Source of the DNA: Fidelibacterota bacterium 408169
GTDB lineage: Bacteria; Fidelibacterota; Marinisomatia; Marinisomatales; TCS55
Length of the DNA stretch: 64,000 nt
Assembly (NCBI GenBank): GCA_002256485.1
Contig: NNSG01000008.1
Span: 62,001 to 126,000, forward strand
Direction: 5' to 3'
A model generated the notes under the pieces. It made no database searches and was not told where the DNA came from. It saw only the letters and a program-made list of their open reading frames with translations. A program made the position numbers and the translations under genes. Below, piece by piece: positions 7,496 through 15,912 of this stretch; position 1 is the stretch's first letter, and each line of letters starts with the position of its first letter.

Positions 7496-8746
7496 ATGAC
7501 ATTTTCAAGAGAAATTGAACCGGAATTGATAGAGAATATGTCGAATCGCAGGGCATTATTCATATTAGGTGCTCGCCAAACAGGCAAGACGACATTACTA
7601 AAAAGAATTCGGGACAAAATTCAAGATGAAAAAACATTGTATTTTGATCTGGAAAGACAAGATACTATTCGTCTCTTTAATAAGGGTATAGATTCTTTTA
7701 TCACGTATTTGAATGACCATGGATTCTCTGAATCGGAAAGGGTCGTTGTATTTATAGATGAAATCCAATATCTCGAGGAATTTTCGAATTTTATCAAATT
7801 GGCTGTTGATCATTATTCCCATAGATTGAAACTGATTGTTTCCGGATCTTCTGCAGCGCAAATAAAATATCAATTCAAAGATTCTTTAGTCGGGCGAAAA
7901 TTCATTTATAAACTGCATCCGCTTTCGTTCAGGGAATTTGTTATTTTTAAAAATGAATCCCCTATTTCAAAACATCTCGGTCCAAATTATCATGAAGCAG
8001 ATTTGGAAACACTTTTCCGAACATTCAAAAAAAGGATTTATGCATTATACCAGGAATTTATTTTATATGGCGGCTACCCGGAAGTCGTCCTGGCTCAATC
8101 TGTATCATTGAAAAAGAAAATCCTTGAAGAAATAATCCAAACGTACGTTTTAAAGGATATTCGCAATCTTTTTACGATTGAAAAGATTAATGAGTTTAAC
8201 CATCTCGTCCGCATTTTGGCATTACAATCGGGACAGTTATTTAACAGGGAGAATGTGGGAAATGAAATTAAATTAAATATGAGAACTCTGGATCGATACG
8301 TCCGAATTTTGGAAGACACCTATTTAATCCAGCCGGTAAAACCTTTATATAGTAATAAACCGAAAGAATTGAAAAAGATGCCAAAAATATTCCTAAATGA
8401 CACGGGATTGAAAAATTCGCTCATGAATAATTTTAATGGTTTGGATAATAGAACGGATACAGGAGAATTATTTGAATCAGCTGTTTTTTCCGCTTTATGG
8501 AAAAATATGGAGCCGTTGGATGAATTGTTTTTTTGGCGAACAACTGGCGGGAAAGAAATAGATTTTATTTTACAGCGAGGTCCTGAATATGTGCCTATTG
8601 AGGTGAAAGTCAAGCAGGGGAAGTCAAACCATTTGAATTATTTTAGTAATCTGTATGATTGCAGTGAATTGAATATGGTGTATCTAAGGCAAACAGGTCA
8701 GAAACTTTCAGAAGCCATAACCTATTTGCCAGCGTGGGTGATGTAA
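7496..8746 (+). CDS. AAA+ ATPase with DUF4143 (AAA_14 family)
   Basis: A 416-residue protein with Walker A GARQTGKTTLL (residues 25-35), Walker B VVVFIDEIQYLEEF near 85, sensor SGSSAAQI, then a winged-helix-like middle part and a C-terminal DUF4143 PD-(D/E)XK-like nuclease domain with GELFESAVF, WRTTGGKEIDFIL and VPIEVKVKQGK (Asp, Glu and Lys of the nuclease core). These single-gene ATPases are common in accessory regions; their role is uncertain, with links to defence or toxin-like systems. It stands alone between a broken gene with an orphan repeat and a tRNA, which fits an acquired gene. Confidence 0.85.
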   Translation: MTFSREIEPELIENMSNRRALFILGARQTGKTTLLKRIRDKIQDEKTLYFDLERQDTIRLFNKGIDSFITYLNDHGFSESERVVVFIDEIQYLEEFSNFIKLAVDHYSHRLKLIVSGSSAAQIKYQFKDSLVGRKFIYKLHPLSFREFVIFKNESPISKHLGPNYHEADLETLFRTFKKRIYALYQEFILYGGYPEVVLAQSVSLKKKILEEIIQTYVLKDIRNLFTIEKINEFNHLVRILALQSGQLFNRENVGNEIKLNMRTLDRYVRILEDTYLIQPVKPLYSNKPKELKKMPKIFLNDTGLKNSLMNNFNGLDNRTDTGELFESAVFSALWKNMEPLDELFFWRTTGGKEIDFILQRGPEYVPIEVKVKQGKSNHLNYFSNLYDCSELNMVYLRQTGQKLSEAITYLPAWVM

Positions 8747-8838
8747 TAAAAACTGAAATCCAAAACCGTCTTTACGAAATTGAAGCAGATTTTAATGTAA
8801 AGATAAAAAACGTTGAAGGAATTTTGGAAATAGAATAG
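8734..8838 (+). pseudogene. possible nucleotidyltransferase N-terminal scrap
   Basis: A 34-residue frame overlapping the end of the DUF4143 gene reads GDVIKTEIQNRLYEIEADFNVKI before ending at a TAG (8836-8838). This resembles the N-terminal helix and first strand of YcgL-type nucleotidyltransferases (pattern I...L..IE...NV.I), but the rest of the domain is absent. It may be a decayed gene start or chance coding. Confidence 0.25.
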
Positions 8839-8855
8839 TTCTAATTTGATTATTG

Positions 8856-8929
8856 TACCCCGGACAGGATTCGAACCTGTGGCCCACAGCTTAGAAGGCT
8901 GTTGCTCTATCCAGCTGAGCTACCGGGGC
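8856..8929 (-). tRNA. tRNA-Arg (anticodon TCT)
   Basis: Read on the minus strand: acceptor GCCCCGG, D-arm AGCTCAGCTGGATAGAGC, anticodon arm CAGCCTTCTAAGCTG with TCT in the loop, T-arm CAGGTTCGAATCCTG, acceptor CCGGGGT and discriminator A. CCA is not encoded. The first acceptor pair would be G-U. The gene stands alone, and part of its 5' end is duplicated about 80 bp away (8996-9010). Confidence 0.93.
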
Positions 8930-9010
8930 ATATCAAAAAACTTTTCCGGTAGCGAAGCTGGAAGCTGCCTGTCCGCCGAAACGTAGTGTAGGCGGGAGCT
9001 ACCGGGGCAT
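8917..9010. repeat. duplicated tRNA-Arg end with palindromic insert
   Basis: The 15 bases GAGCTACCGGGGCAT occur at 8917-8931 (covering the 5' end of tRNA-Arg) and again at 8996-9010. The DNA between them holds nested inverted repeats: CCGGTAGC (8946-8953) against GCTACCGG (8998-9005), and CCGCC/GGCGG around 8973-8995. Direct repeats of a tRNA end flanking foreign DNA are typical of integration, but the copy is the 5' end and the insert is only about 65 bp, so this is better read as a palindromic repeat unit or a degenerate scar. Confidence 0.6.
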
Positions 9011-9111
9011 TGAGCTTTATTTTGATAAAATTGCTGAAATTATAAGTAGAAAAATTAGTACACTTCGAGGGTAGGAGTTAAGTTCAATTTTGGATAAAAA
9101 AGTACTTATTA

Positions 9112-9170
9112 TTCTCGTCGAGGCACCGACGAGAAAAATCTTGACTTATTTACCGTCGGTAATGTAACAT
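9112..9170 (+). promoter_or_regulatory. hairpin plus promoter of the two-repeat small protein
   Basis: A perfect 9-bp inverted repeat TTCTCGTCG / CGACGAGAA (9112-9120, 9127-9135, loop AGGCAC) is followed by TTGACT (9141-9146) and a weak -10 such as TAACAT (9165-9170, spacing 18). ACCGTCG also occurs twice, at 9152 and near 9173. The palindrome directly upstream of the -35 suggests an activator site or the terminator-like end of an upstream transcript. A good ribosome binding site (AAAGGAG) precedes the ATG at 9227. Confidence 0.4.
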
Positions 9171-9226
9171 TCACCGTCGAGAGACGAAAAGCCTCTATTC
9201 ATTAATCAACAATAAAGGAGTCAATA

Positions 9227-9454
9227 ATGGCTGAAACAGTAAAAAGTACAGGCGTATCAAAAGAGAAAGGTTATCTCTACTACCTCGGTAAAGATGGCAA
9301 CGTCTGGCGTTCAAAGATGGCCCGTGCCGGTAAAGGCGGCGGTAATGCAGAACAAGTTGCATCAGCAGGTGTAACTCGTGAATCAGGCTATCTGTATTTC
9401 ATCGATAAAAATGGTGATGTGGCTCGTGCCCCAATGGCAAGAGGTCGTAAATAA
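9227..9454 (+). CDS. small protein of two GYLYF-type repeats
   Basis: A 75-residue basic protein made of two copies of one 28-residue unit: residues 9-36 (GVSKEKGYLYYLGKDGNVWR then SKMARAGK) and 48-75 (GVTRESGYLYFIDKNGDVAR then APMARGRK). The shared core is GV.(K/R)E.GYLY(F/Y)..K.G(N/D)V.R..MAR. No signal peptide or membrane helix. Single-unit relatives are known to me only as conserved hypothetical proteins. A strong ribosome binding site (AAAGGAG, 6 bases before the ATG), its own upstream hairpin and promoter, and a strong terminator point to a short, highly expressed monocistronic message. The function is unknown. Confidence 0.85.
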   Translation: MAETVKSTGVSKEKGYLYYLGKDGNVWRSKMARAGKGGGNAEQVASAGVTRESGYLYFIDKNGDVARAPMARGRK

Positions 9455-9474
9455 TAATCATACCAAGATGATTG

Positions 9475-9508
9475 AAAAGCCCTCCCAATTTCGGGGGGGC
9501 TTTTTTTT
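9475..9508 (+). terminator. intrinsic terminator
   Basis: AAAAGCCCTCCC (9475-9486), loop AATTTC, then GGGGGGGC and eight T. It is a strong rho-independent signal 20 bases after the stop of the 9227-9454 gene. Confidence 0.93.
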
Positions 9509-9548
9509 AATATGACTTTTCTGTAGATTACCCCTAATACACATACTT

Positions 9549-9962
9549 ATGATTAAACATTTTTCATATCCAAATACATTTATAATTGGATGTTCTCTAT
9601 TCATTATGTTTTGTTCTTGGAGTTGTTCTGATTTAGGAACAAATTCTGATGATGATGAAGATAATGATACAACAAACGTCATCAGTTATACTGTTGATAT
9701 TCAACCTATATTTAACAGCTACTGTATCGTTTGTCATGGTACATGGGGCGGATTAAATTTGACTACATATTCTTATCTGATGAATGGTGGTGATAACGGC
9801 ATTGTTGTTATACCCGGTAATAGTGAAGAAAGCAACTTAGTGCTTAAACTGGGAACAACACCTCCATTTGGCGAACAAATGCCATTGCAAAATCCACCAT
9901 TGAGTGATATACAAATTGACTTAATTAAAAACTGGATAAATGATGGTGCGAAAAATAATTAA
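9549..9962 (+). CDS. monoheme c-type cytochrome lipoprotein
   Basis: 137 residues. The N-terminus has a hydrophobic segment ending in a lipobox-like SWSC near residue 26, then an acidic linker (SDDDEDND), then SYTVDIQPIFNSYCIVCHG with the heme motif CIVCH, and a distal PFGEQMPLQNPPL that can supply the methionine ligand. The pattern (IQPIF...C..CH...NLVLKL...MPL....I..I..WI..GA) is that of the planctomycete-type small cytochrome domain. It should be a lipid-anchored periplasmic or surface electron carrier. First gene of a five-gene run; its end overlaps the next start by 23 bp. Confidence 0.88.
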   Translation: MIKHFSYPNTFIIGCSLFIMFCSWSCSDLGTNSDDDEDNDTTNVISYTVDIQPIFNSYCIVCHGTWGGLNLTTYSYLMNGGDNGIVVIPGNSEESNLVLKLGTTPPFGEQMPLQNPPLSDIQIDLIKNWINDGAKNN

Positions 9963-11049
9963 ACTCCAAATGATAATTATTGTCTCATCATATTTGACAG
10001 CGTTACCAAGATTTGCTGTTCAAGAGGGGACATCGTGCAATTTATGTCATGTGGATCCCAACGGTGGCAGTTTACGGAATGATTACGGTATGTCTGTAAC
10101 GAGCTTTGAATTGTCTAATCTTCCTGGTAGTGATAGAGTAACTGGTTATACTGGAATTATAAATGAACATTTACGCCTAGGGGGAGATATACGTTTTTTG
10201 AATTATAATACAAATGATAGAGGACAGTTAAAAAGTGCATTGTTTCCTATGCAGGCAGACATTGCAGGATATTGGCAAATTAACGAGGGGATGGGAGTAT
10301 TTGCTGAACAAGATCTTTTACGCGGACAAAATGAAATATGGCTGATGTGGACAGGACTGCCATTGAATGGTTATATAAAAGCAGGAAAAGATTTACCTGC
10401 ATATGGATTAAACGTGGATGATCATACATCGTTTATCCGCGGAGGTAATATTCGTAAAAAAGCACTTCAATATGAAGGGCTTGTTTTTTCACCTTATCTA
10501 TTTTCACCCGGACTGGTTGAAGTCGGTATAAATATTGGTAATTTCAATTTCAGCCAGAGTATTGCCAATGAGTTCATTAACAAATCCGGCAGTGCCGGTT
10601 TCGGGGAATATTTAAGTGATAAAGCCTATACTACACGGTTGGAGTGGTGGCCAACATTGGGTCGAATAAATGGTTTCCTTGGTGGCTCTATGCTACAACA
10701 AGGATTAATTCGCTTTAATGGTTTATTTGGTGGTATATCAGTGGGAAACATAACGTGGACCGGTGAAGTAGACATTTCAGAAGAATATGCCTCCACTGGT
10801 ACTGTTTTAGCATCTTATAGCGAAATAGACTATTATATTACAAAAGGATTGAATCTGTTATTGAAATATGATTTTTTTGATGAAAATATTGATGCATCCG
10901 GTTCATCCATAAATCGTATTACATTCGGGACAGAGTTTTACCCGATTCCTTTTATGGAAGTCCGATGCCAAGCACGGATTACGGATATAACAGGGAAAAC
11001 AATGGAGTTAAATCCAGAATATTTATTAATGGTTCATATATGGTTTTGA
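9940..11049 (+). CDS. predicted outer-membrane barrel with N-terminal heme motif
   Basis: 369 residues, starting at ATG 9940 or 9943 inside the previous gene. A signal peptide (IIKLQMIIIVSSYLTALP) is followed by RFAVQEGTSCNLCHVDPNGG, with a CNLCH heme c site, and RNDYGMS. The remaining 320 residues alternate polar and hydrophobic residues with glycine and aromatic girdles and end in an aromatic residue (YLLMVHIWF), as outer-membrane beta barrels do. Heme-carrying N-terminal plugs on such barrels suggest electron passage across the outer membrane, but that is inference. Flanked on both sides by genes for small cytochromes. Confidence 0.75.
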   Translation: MMVRKIIKLQMIIIVSSYLTALPRFAVQEGTSCNLCHVDPNGGSLRNDYGMSVTSFELSNLPGSDRVTGYTGIINEHLRLGGDIRFLNYNTNDRGQLKSALFPMQADIAGYWQINEGMGVFAEQDLLRGQNEIWLMWTGLPLNGYIKAGKDLPAYGLNVDDHTSFIRGGNIRKKALQYEGLVFSPYLFSPGLVEVGINIGNFNFSQSIANEFINKSGSAGFGEYLSDKAYTTRLEWWPTLGRINGFLGGSMLQQGLIRFNGLFGGISVGNITWTGEVDISEEYASTGTVLASYSEIDYYITKGLNLLLKYDFFDENIDASGSSINRITFGTEFYPIPFMEVRCQARITDITGKTMELNPEYLLMVHIWF

Positions 11050-11396
11050 TAGGAAAAAATGTTCGATTGATGTTATGCATTGTTTTATTCTCTTCAATTT
11101 TCGCTGAAGATGAAAAAAAGAGTGAGTTGAAAAATGTACAGGTTCTGTCTTATACTATAAAGGCAGAAATCATGAATTTCATGAAGAAATCTGTCGCTAA
11201 GGACTTAGGGGTCAAATGCAACTATTGTCATAATATAAAAGATTATGCCAGTGATGAAAAGGAACATAAACTTGCAGCTAGAGAAATGATGCGAATGGTA
11301 AAACATATAAATAAAACTACCATGCATCCTCTGGGACTGCATGAAGTGTCCTGCTGGGTATGTCATCAAGGCAAAAAACATCCTGATCATAAATGA
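11040..11396 (+). CDS. diheme c-type cytochrome, reaction-centre cytochrome-like
   Basis: 118 residues from the ATG at 11040, which overlaps the barrel stop by 10 bp; a longer frame upstream lies inside the barrel gene and lacks a signal peptide. The signal is VRLMLCIVLFSSIFA. Heme sites are CNYCH (in LGVKCNYCHNIKDYASD) and CWVCH (in HEVSCWVCHQGKKHP). The spacing, with REMMRMVKHIN between them, matches the small photosynthetic-reaction-centre cytochrome c subunit-like family of non-phototrophs. It is probably periplasmic and soluble, a likely partner of the neighbouring heme proteins. Confidence 0.88.
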   Translation: MVLIGKNVRLMLCIVLFSSIFAEDEKKSELKNVQVLSYTIKAEIMNFMKKSVAKDLGVKCNYCHNIKDYASDEKEHKLAAREMMRMVKHINKTTMHPLGLHEVSCWVCHQGKKHPDHK

Positions 11397-12112
11397 TGAA
11401 ACGTTATACTCTACTTACATTCTGCTTTTTCTGGGTAACCTGTACACCACCACAGGCACCTGAAGTGATGGATGTCATCAATGAAATTCCTGTGGTAACT
11501 CCTCCGAAAAAAACAGTTATTATTCCATTAAAAACATTGCCCAAAGGCTGGGTAATGAATCGCGAAACGCTTGCAGGATGGAAAGCAAGTTTACCTGAAG
11601 TTCTCGGAATTATAATTGATACATCCGCCTCTCCTGAATACTGGAATGATCCCATAACCTTGCCATCTGGAATTGAACTCCCTTTGAAACGAGCAAAGAT
11701 TACCTATCATCATAGGACACGTTTGACAAATGAAGTAGTCGAACTCCATTTTATTAATGTGGATAATATTTACAGCGTAACCAATTATGAATTATCTCAT
11801 TTTGAAATGAATGCTGTAGTAAAATCCGTAGAAATATTGGATACTGGTTTTCCTCAACTAACAGCCGATGATGTGTTAAAACACAAGGTTCTTATGAAAT
11901 ATGGCACACCCAAAGATTTTGATGGAGCATGGCATCGGTATGAAGATAAAGATTCTGAATTTGCAGTTAGGGTGATTGACGACAGACACCTTGCAGTACA
12001 AGTTCACAGCAGATTGGTTGAAAGACAAATCAAACAAGCGATTCAAGATGTTTATTCTGAAGAGGGTATTGAGCTGAGAAAACAACAGCTCATGGATGGT
12101 TTCGAACTTTAA
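11393..12112 (+). CDS. hypothetical lipoprotein, 239 aa
   Basis: Begins MMKRYTLLTFCFFWVTCTPPQAP, a signal peptide with a lipobox-like WVTC, so it is probably anchored at Cys17. The mature part is mixed alpha/beta with no family I recognise; it contains PLKTLPKGWVMNRETLAGWK and ends in a charged helix. It overlaps the diheme cytochrome gene by 4 bp (ATGA) and ends 14 bp before the BamA-like gene, so it belongs to the heme operon; an assembly or adaptor role for the barrel is possible. Confidence 0.7.
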   Translation: MMKRYTLLTFCFFWVTCTPPQAPEVMDVINEIPVVTPPKKTVIIPLKTLPKGWVMNRETLAGWKASLPEVLGIIIDTSASPEYWNDPITLPSGIELPLKRAKITYHHRTRLTNEVVELHFINVDNIYSVTNYELSHFEMNAVVKSVEILDTGFPQLTADDVLKHKVLMKYGTPKDFDGAWHRYEDKDSEFAVRVIDDRHLAVQVHSRLVERQIKQAIQDVYSEEGIELRKQQLMDGFEL

Positions 12113-12126
12113 AATATAGTTAAAAC

Positions 12127-13404
12127 ATGTTTAAAAATAGTATCTCTTTTATCGTCATGACGGCGATATCTTCTGCGCAAACTGTATCTAGTATTGATAT
12201 TCGTGGCCATCAAAATACCAAAGAATATGTTATCGAACGAGAAATACAGCATCCAATCCATGTTGCATTGGATAGTTCAATTGCCCAAACTGACAGAGAT
12301 AGGATTGAGAATTTAGGGATCTTTAGTGAAGTCAACTGGCAGGTTGTACCTTTAGAAGATGGTACCGTAAAATTGCGTTATTACGTTATTGAATCAACTC
12401 GGTTTTTTCCAATATTTTCTCCTACTTATGAAGAAGATACCGGATGGTCAGTTGTATTTGGAGGAATAATAAAAAATTTGAGAGGGCGCAATGAATCATT
12501 AGTCATCGGAGGATTGCTAGGAGGTATTGATGCCTATGGAATTGAATTCAACGATCCTTGGATTTTTGGAGATCATGTATCGGTATCATTTCAGGTAGGC
12601 AAGCATATCTCTAATCACGTATTTCTTCCATTTGAAAGACAAACATCTTCTTTCGAAATGAATGTTGGGCGATATTTTGGATATCAGAGAAGAGTAAGTA
12701 TTGGATTTGAATTTGAGAAAAAAGATTTTGTAGGAGATAGTACCACAATTGAATTTGATTATTTTGCGCCACAAGCCAGTATGGCCTATGATACACGGGA
12801 TATTTATAATGACCCATCACTAGGTATTTATATTTATCACTCTACCCAATATTTTAATTTTTTAAATGATGAAAGCCATGCATTGTTTTGGAATCAATCC
12901 TATAGCGCATTTTTTTCACCCATAAAAGGGAAGCGTAAAACAACTATAGGTTCGAATATTACGATCAACTCTACTCATGGAGATTTACATCAAGAATTGT
13001 TTAAGTTCGGATTGGGCGGTGGATATTCAGTGCGCGGTTGGCAAATTGAAAACCCAGAATTATATTCAAGTGGTAAACAAGAATACCGTTTCGGATATTT
13101 TAGCGCATTTTCTTCGACTGAACTTCGCCAGACAATTATTCCACGATTCTCAATTCAAAAGAATTCTCCCTTCGGTCCTATTAAATCTGAATTCGGTTTG
13201 CAGGGAATAATATTTGTTGATGGCGGTGTTGTTGGAAACAATTGGGGCGAATTATACGAAAAGAAACCCATGATGGGAATGGGTGTAGGGATCCGAGTAC
13301 CCGTGGCTATGGCAGGGAACGTTCGTTTAGATTATGGATGGTCATTTTATGATGGGGAAGCTGTGGAATCATCATTCCACTTTTCTGTCGGACAAAAATT
13401 TTAG
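12127..13404 (+). CDS. BamA/TamA-like outer-membrane protein
   Basis: 425 residues. After a short signal (IVMTAISSAQ) comes one POTRA-like domain (SSIDIRGHQNTKEYVIEREIQHP to about residue 90), then an Omp85-type barrel that includes GGGYSVRGWQIENPE, the conserved VRGW/Y motif of loop 6, and an aromatic last residue (HFSVGQKF). Full BamA has five POTRA domains and about 800 residues, so this is a short paralogue. It closes the cytochrome operon and may assemble the barrel at 9940-11049; that link is inferred from position. Confidence 0.85.
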   Translation: MFKNSISFIVMTAISSAQTVSSIDIRGHQNTKEYVIEREIQHPIHVALDSSIAQTDRDRIENLGIFSEVNWQVVPLEDGTVKLRYYVIESTRFFPIFSPTYEEDTGWSVVFGGIIKNLRGRNESLVIGGLLGGIDAYGIEFNDPWIFGDHVSVSFQVGKHISNHVFLPFERQTSSFEMNVGRYFGYQRRVSIGFEFEKKDFVGDSTTIEFDYFAPQASMAYDTRDIYNDPSLGIYIYHSTQYFNFLNDESHALFWNQSYSAFFSPIKGKRKTTIGSNITINSTHGDLHQELFKFGLGGGYSVRGWQIENPELYSSGKQEYRFGYFSAFSSTELRQTIIPRFSIQKNSPFGPIKSEFGLQGIIFVDGGVVGNNWGELYEKKPMMGMGVGIRVPVAMAGNVRLDYGWSFYDGEAVESSFHFSVGQKF

Positions 13405-13635
13405 ACTATTTTTCTTACTTTAAAATATATAAAAGACTCAATTTTAAGTTAGTTACACCCCAACTCTCCATCTTACTATACTATTCAATTTAGAAGTACG
13501 AACTATAAGAATAGAATGATAATACAATTTCTATAACATTCATAAACGGTTCGAAATTAAATTATTATTTTAACTTTTCTGACAGATCTATGTCTATATA
13601 CAAACTAAAACTTTAACCAAATTGGAATTATAATC

Positions 13636-15114
13636 ATGAAATCAACCTTAATTAAATTAATTTTTTCTGTGTTCGCATTTCAACTATGGGCACAAACTCT
13701 ACCCTATACCATTGTAGATACAGGAGTGGAAATATATTACAATAATAATCAAATTATCACAGAACCATCTGTCGGGGACTCATTTTATGGGCAAGACGCG
13801 ATCTATTCTGGAAATCAACCATCCTATACAAATAATAGTGATGGTACAATTACGGACAATCATACCGGGCTCATGTGGGAGCAGTTTATGGGCGAAAAAA
13901 TAAACTATCTGGAAGCAGTAATAAAAGCTGATACTTCTACTTTGGGTGGGTACATGGATTGGCGGGTGCCAACGTTGAAAGAGTTATATTCGCTTATTTT
14001 GTTTACCGGTGAATCTTTAGGCGAACAGGCAATTACTATGTATATCGATACTGTTTATTTTGACCAACCTCTCGGAGATGATTCAATCGGGGAACGGGAA
14101 ATTGATGCCCAAACTTGGTCATCTACTGAGTATGTGGGGCAAACCATGATGGGAACCGAAACTATTTTTGGTGTAAACTTTGTTGATGGTAGAATTAAAG
14201 GATATCCAAAATATACACCACCACAATTCACAGAATTAAACCGAATGTATTTCAGGATGGTTCGTGGAAATCTTGATTATGGAACTAACAATTTTGTGGA
14301 TAATAGCAATGGAACAATTAGCGATTTAAGCACAGGGCTAATGTGGCAAAAAGCAGATGATGGAAATTTTTACGATTGGGAGAATGCACTAAGTTATTCA
14401 GAAAACCTCGTATTGGCTGGTCATACTGATTGGCGACTTCCGAACCCAAAAGAACTCCACAGTATTGTAGACTATACTCGTTGCCCCGATATCACAAATT
14501 CCCCAGCGATTGATCCCATTTTCAATACAACAGAAATTCTTGATCCGAATGGCAATCCAAATCAATATCCCTATTTCTGGACAGGAACAACACATATAAA
14601 CAGTCCAAATGCTTATGCTACTGCTGCCTATTTTGCCTTTGGTGAAGCACAAGGAATTATTAATAATCAACTAATGGATGTTCATGGTGCAGGTTCTCAA
14701 CGAAGTGATTATAAAACGGGGAACCCAGATGACTATCCAAGCTCAATGGGGCCCCAAGGCGATATCCATTATGTGTTTAATGCAGTTCGCTGTGTTAGAG
14801 ATATTAGTGAAAGTGTTGGTATTGATGAAAATATTGGAGTTTTAAATCATTTTCAATTATTACCATCTTATCCAAATCCTTTCAATCCAACAACTACTTT
14901 ACGGTTTAATATTGACGATGAAACAACAAATAAATTGTCTCTTAAAATATTTGATATTAATGGACGACTTGTTGATACATTATTGGATGAAAATATTAAC
15001 GGTGGTTTTCATGAGATTCAGTGGAATGCTTCAAATGTTGCAAGTGGGATATATTTCGCTATCATTTCAGATGGAAGTCAAGTGCAATCCCAAAAATTGA
15101 TTTTGATGAAATAA
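13636..15114 (+). CDS. secreted DUF1566 (Lcl C-terminal) repeat protein with sorting domain
   Basis: 492 residues with a signal peptide (STLIKLIFSVFAFQLWAQ). Two DUF1566 domains follow: TDNHTGLMWEQF...MDWRVPTLKEL (about 70-215) and SDLSTGLMWQKA...HTDWRLPNPKEL (about 220-385). The C-terminus is a type IX-like sorting domain (LLPSYPNPFNPTTTLRF ... VASGIYFAIIS). DUF1566 modules are found in surface adhesins and lectin-like proteins, so binding to polysaccharide or other cells is plausible. The 231 bp before it are AT-rich with no other feature. Confidence 0.9.
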   Translation: MKSTLIKLIFSVFAFQLWAQTLPYTIVDTGVEIYYNNNQIITEPSVGDSFYGQDAIYSGNQPSYTNNSDGTITDNHTGLMWEQFMGEKINYLEAVIKADTSTLGGYMDWRVPTLKELYSLILFTGESLGEQAITMYIDTVYFDQPLGDDSIGEREIDAQTWSSTEYVGQTMMGTETIFGVNFVDGRIKGYPKYTPPQFTELNRMYFRMVRGNLDYGTNNFVDNSNGTISDLSTGLMWQKADDGNFYDWENALSYSENLVLAGHTDWRLPNPKELHSIVDYTRCPDITNSPAIDPIFNTTEILDPNGNPNQYPYFWTGTTHINSPNAYATAAYFAFGEAQGIINNQLMDVHGAGSQRSDYKTGNPDDYPSSMGPQGDIHYVFNAVRCVRDISESVGIDENIGVLNHFQLLPSYPNPFNPTTTLRFNIDDETTNKLSLKIFDINGRLVDTLLDENINGGFHEIQWNASNVASGIYFAIISDGSQVQSQKLILMK

Positions 15115-15234
15115 CCTAGATAAATTTAAAACTCACATCTCCAATATAGGGAAAGAAGCATCATTGTTCTCATTCTTTATGATTTTATTGTGGGTAGTAT
15201 TCTCTCAATATGATAATGAAGAAAGATTCAGTTG

Positions 15235-15903
15235 CTAATTTGAATTATTTTTCCGAAAAATCATCGCTTTTACAAAACGATTTTCATCCCCGGAACGTAA
15301 GCGAGATAGGTTTCTCCTGTGGGTAAAAATGATAAACCACGGCACAAGTAAACTGAATATCAGTAATGATAAAGGTGGTGGTTGAGCCAGGCCAAGGGGT
15401 GGCAAAATAAAAAGAAGTATTGGCAGTGAAACTGATGCCATTATGGATCCGAGCGAAACATAACCAGTTAAAACCAGCACAATCGCAAAAACAATCAGGC
15501 ATAGAGGGACGGCTATTGGAAAAAGAGCAAGGAGCATTCCACCCAATGTTCCCACACCTTTGCCACCTTTGAATCCGGCAAAAACGGTGTAAGTATGCCC
15601 CAATACAGCCGCAAAACCGCATAAAATTTGAACAACGCCTATATCGTTAATCGGTTGACCTTTGAATAAAGTGGTAGCAAAAACAGCCGCTGGCAGCCAC
15701 CCTTTGAAAACATCAACCACAATAACAATTAGTGCTGATTTCCACCCCAGAACGCGAAAGACATTTGTTGCACCTGCATTGCCGCTACCATGTTCACGAA
15801 TATCTATCCCCTTGGTTATTTTACTGATGATGATACTGGTAGGAGTTGAGCCGGTTAGATAGCTGGCCAATAGAAGTAAAATTAATTCAATTGCTGAACT
15901 CAT
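15235..15903 (-). CDS. plsY: glycerol-3-phosphate acyltransferase PlsY
   Basis: 222 residues with five or more membrane helices. Conserved PlsY motifs are visible: SYLTGSTPTSIIISKITKGIDIREHGSGNAGATNVFRVLGWK near residues 14-55, VLGHTYTVFAGFKGGKGVGTLGG near 100-125, and the third loop with FTHRRNLSRLRSGDENRF. It transfers acyl from acyl-phosphate to glycerol-3-phosphate in the inner membrane, the first step of phospholipid synthesis. It lies 9 bp after the DUF502 gene and is probably co-transcribed with it. Confidence 0.95.
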   Translation of the reverse strand: MSSAIELILLLLASYLTGSTPTSIIISKITKGIDIREHGSGNAGATNVFRVLGWKSALIVIVVDVFKGWLPAAVFATTLFKGQPINDIGVVQILCGFAAVLGHTYTVFAGFKGGKGVGTLGGMLLALFPIAVPLCLIVFAIVLVLTGYVSLGSIMASVSLPILLFILPPLGLAQPPPLSLLIFSLLVPWFIIFTHRRNLSRLRSGDENRFVKAMIFRKNNSN

Positions 15904-15912
15904 GGAAAATGA

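Noticed and set aside
8917-9010. att sites of an integrated element
   Set aside because: The repeated part is the 5' end of the tRNA and encloses only a small palindrome with no integrase; kept as a repeat only.
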